This document shows positions 5,854 through 6,862 of a DNA stretch of 6,862 nt, in pieces. Position 1 is the stretch's first letter. Every line of letters starts with the position of its first letter. Position numbers and translations under genes: made by a program. Location: positions 1 through 6,862 of the forward strand of contig CANGJO010000051.1 in assembly GCA_947454285.1 (NCBI GenBank), read 5' to 3'. This DNA comes from Microbacteriaceae bacterium (GTDB lineage: Bacteria > Actinomycetota > Actinomycetes > Actinomycetales > Microbacteriaceae). The notes below the pieces were generated by a model. That model was given only the letters and a program-made list of their open reading frames with translations. It was not told where the DNA came from and did not search any database.

Positions 5854-6693
5854 ATGGATGTTAAATCAATCGTCGAGAGCAACCCAAAGATCAAACTAAA
5901 CAACGGTCAGTTGATTCCGCAGGTTGGTCTGGGAGTTTACAAACTGAATGGCGAGTCGGCCGAGCCGCTGATCTTGAGTGCGTTCGAGGCTGGCTATCGC
6001 CGAATCGACACCGCCGCCTTCTATGGCAACGAGGCAGAGGTTGGCAGCGCGGTTAGAAACTCTGGTCTGGCCCGTGAAGAGATTTTCATCACCACCAAGA
6101 TTTGGAAGGACGATCACGGTTTTGATCGTGCCCTAGCGGCGATTGATGAAAGCCTTGATCGATTGAACATTGATTACATCGACATGCTGTTGATCCACTG
6201 GCCAAGCCCACAGCTAAATAAATTCGTAGACACCTGGGCGGCATTTCAACAGGCACAGCAGTCGGGCAAGATTCGCGGCATTGGAGTTTCAAATTTTCAG
6301 CCGGCGCATCTTGAGCAACTGTTGGCAGCCGGTGGCGCTGTGCCAGCACTCAATCAGGTTGAGCTTCACCCGGGACTGCAGCAGGCAGCAGTTCGTGCCT
6401 TCAATGAGGCACACGGAATTGCAACAGAGGCCTGGTCACCACTTGCTCGTGGCCGCTTCAACGACAGCCCGGTAATCGAATCAATTTGCACCAAGCACAA
6501 CCGCAGCACCACTCAGGTGATCGTGCGCTGGCACATTCAGCTGGGCAATTTGGTAATCCCAAAGACAGCGACTGCATCACGCTTGGCCGGAAATATTTCG
6601 GTCTTTGATTTTGAACTTGACGACACCGATATGGCCGCAATCGCAACCCTGGATTCAGGATTGCGCACCGGCCCTCACCCTGAGGAGTTCTAA
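5854..6693 (+). CDS. Aldo/keto reductase, 2,5-diketo-D-gluconate reductase-like
   Basis: This is a 279-residue (beta/alpha)8 NADPH-dependent carbonyl reductase of the aldo/keto reductase superfamily, closest by eye to the AKR5 group (2,5-diketo-gluconate/methylglyoxal reductases). The catalytic tetrad is complete: D52, Y57, K82 and H115 (in RRIDTAAFYGNE, ITTKIW, LLIHWP). Further family marks are GIGVSNFQ (142-149), NQVELHP (167-173), AWSPLARG (193-200) and the cofactor segment VIPKTATASRLAGN, in which K237 and R243 sit where the NADP 2'-phosphate is bound in relatives. The substrate cannot be told from sequence; many close relatives act on methylglyoxal or other reactive aldehydes. The start is ATG 5854, not the upstream in-frame ATG 5794: GGAG at 5844-5847 is 6 nt away, and the usual NNG..IPQVGLG amino terminus begins soon after. 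The stop abuts the next gene's ATG directly. Confidence 0.94.
   Translation: MDVKSIVESNPKIKLNNGQLIPQVGLGVYKLNGESAEPLILSAFEAGYRRIDTAAFYGNEAEVGSAVRNSGLAREEIFITTKIWKDDHGFDRALAAIDESLDRLNIDYIDMLLIHWPSPQLNKFVDTWAAFQQAQQSGKIRGIGVSNFQPAHLEQLLAAGGAVPALNQVELHPGLQQAAVRAFNEAHGIATEAWSPLARGRFNDSPVIESICTKHNRSTTQVIVRWHIQLGNLVIPKTATASRLAGNISVFDFELDDTDMAAIATLDSGLRTGPHPEEF
6682..6687 (+). promoter_or_regulatory. Ribosome binding site of the TIGR01777-type gene
   Basis: GAGGAG lies 6 nt before ATG 6694, within the last codons (Glu-Glu-Phe) of the aldo/keto reductase. It is the strongest Shine-Dalgarno in the window. Confidence 0.8.
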
Positions 6694-6862
6694 ATGCGTG
6701 TTCTGATTTCTGGCGCAAGTGGTTTGGTTGGCAGCGAGGTTGCTCGTCAACTTAAGGCAGCCGGTCACGAGCCAATCAAGTTGGTGCGTCGCCCAATCTC
6801 AGGGCCTGGCGAAGTCGCATGGAACCCAGCCACCGGAACTATTCCGGCAGACCTCATGGACA
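6694..6862 (+). CDS. NAD(P)-binding TIGR01777-type epimerase (YfcH/SDR39U1-like), 5' part only
   Basis: Only the first 56 codons lie in the window. They read as the opening of an extended Rossmann-fold short-chain dehydrogenase: beta strand MRVLIS, then the nucleotide loop G7-A-S-G10-L-V-G13, helix, second strand IKLVRR. After that comes a stretch with VAWNP..GTIP (about 42-52), which resembles the TIGR01777 (YfcH, human SDR39U1-like) layout, where a W-(N/D)-P-x(n)-G segment follows the second strand. Members are sugar-nucleotide-epimerase-like proteins with no firmly known substrate. The ATG directly follows the aldo/keto reductase stop (TAAATG), with GAGGAG 6 nt upstream, a strong ribosome binding site, so it belongs to the same transcript. 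The Rossmann assignment is secure; the subfamily is likely but rests on little sequence. Confidence 0.8.
   Translation, partial: MRVLISGASGLVGSEVARQLKAAGHEPIKLVRRPISGPGEVAWNPATGTIPADLMD

Noticed and set aside
1..6862. Search for a defence system, CRISPR array, insertion sequence, tRNA or other mobile signal
   Set aside because: No regularly spaced repeats, transposase motifs, terminal inverted repeats or tRNA-like cloverleaf elements were seen. All space is filled by ordinary, intact or edge-truncated genes.

Overview
The window is compact chromosomal DNA that looks like a small-genome member of the Actinobacteria, most likely Microbacteriaceae (for example the freshwater Rhodoluna/Aquiluna group). 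This rests on several points. The RsmA, RsmI and TatD sequences have an actinobacterial character. A Pmt-type protein mannosyltransferase sits next to rsmI. Base composition is moderate, roughly half G+C by eye. Gaps between genes are tiny, and several starts look leaderless. The taxon is inferred and was not tested by any search. About 99% of the window is coding, and no stretch longer than 42 bases lacks a gene.

Left half, minus strand (read from 4050 down to 1): rsmI, metG, tatD and rsmA, the last running off the left edge. This is a translation and ribosome-maturation cluster: two 16S rRNA methyltransferases (RsmI and RsmA), methionyl-tRNA synthetase and a TatD-family metal-dependent nuclease. 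Gaps are 24 bp, 2 bp and a 1-bp stop/start overlap, so it is probably one operon, with a possible extra promoter just before metG.

Right half, plus strand (4088 to 6862): pmt, a membrane protein O-mannosyltransferase, diverges from rsmI across only 37 bp. It is followed by a YciI-like small protein, an aldo/keto reductase and the start of a TIGR01777-type NAD(P)-binding epimerase, which runs off the right edge. The last three are tightly packed (gaps of 2 and 0 bp, with good Shine-Dalgarno sites) and look like one transcript that begins at a leaderless promoter before yciI.

The order pmt / rsmI / metG / tatD / rsmA is the conserved actinobacterial arrangement known from Mycobacterium tuberculosis, but with no rpfB between tatD and rsmA. 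I see no mobile element, CRISPR, RNA gene or defence system, and nothing that amounts to an undescribed system. The most interesting signals are regulatory: a set of leaderless-type starts and a short near-perfect direct repeat in the 37-bp divergent promoter region.
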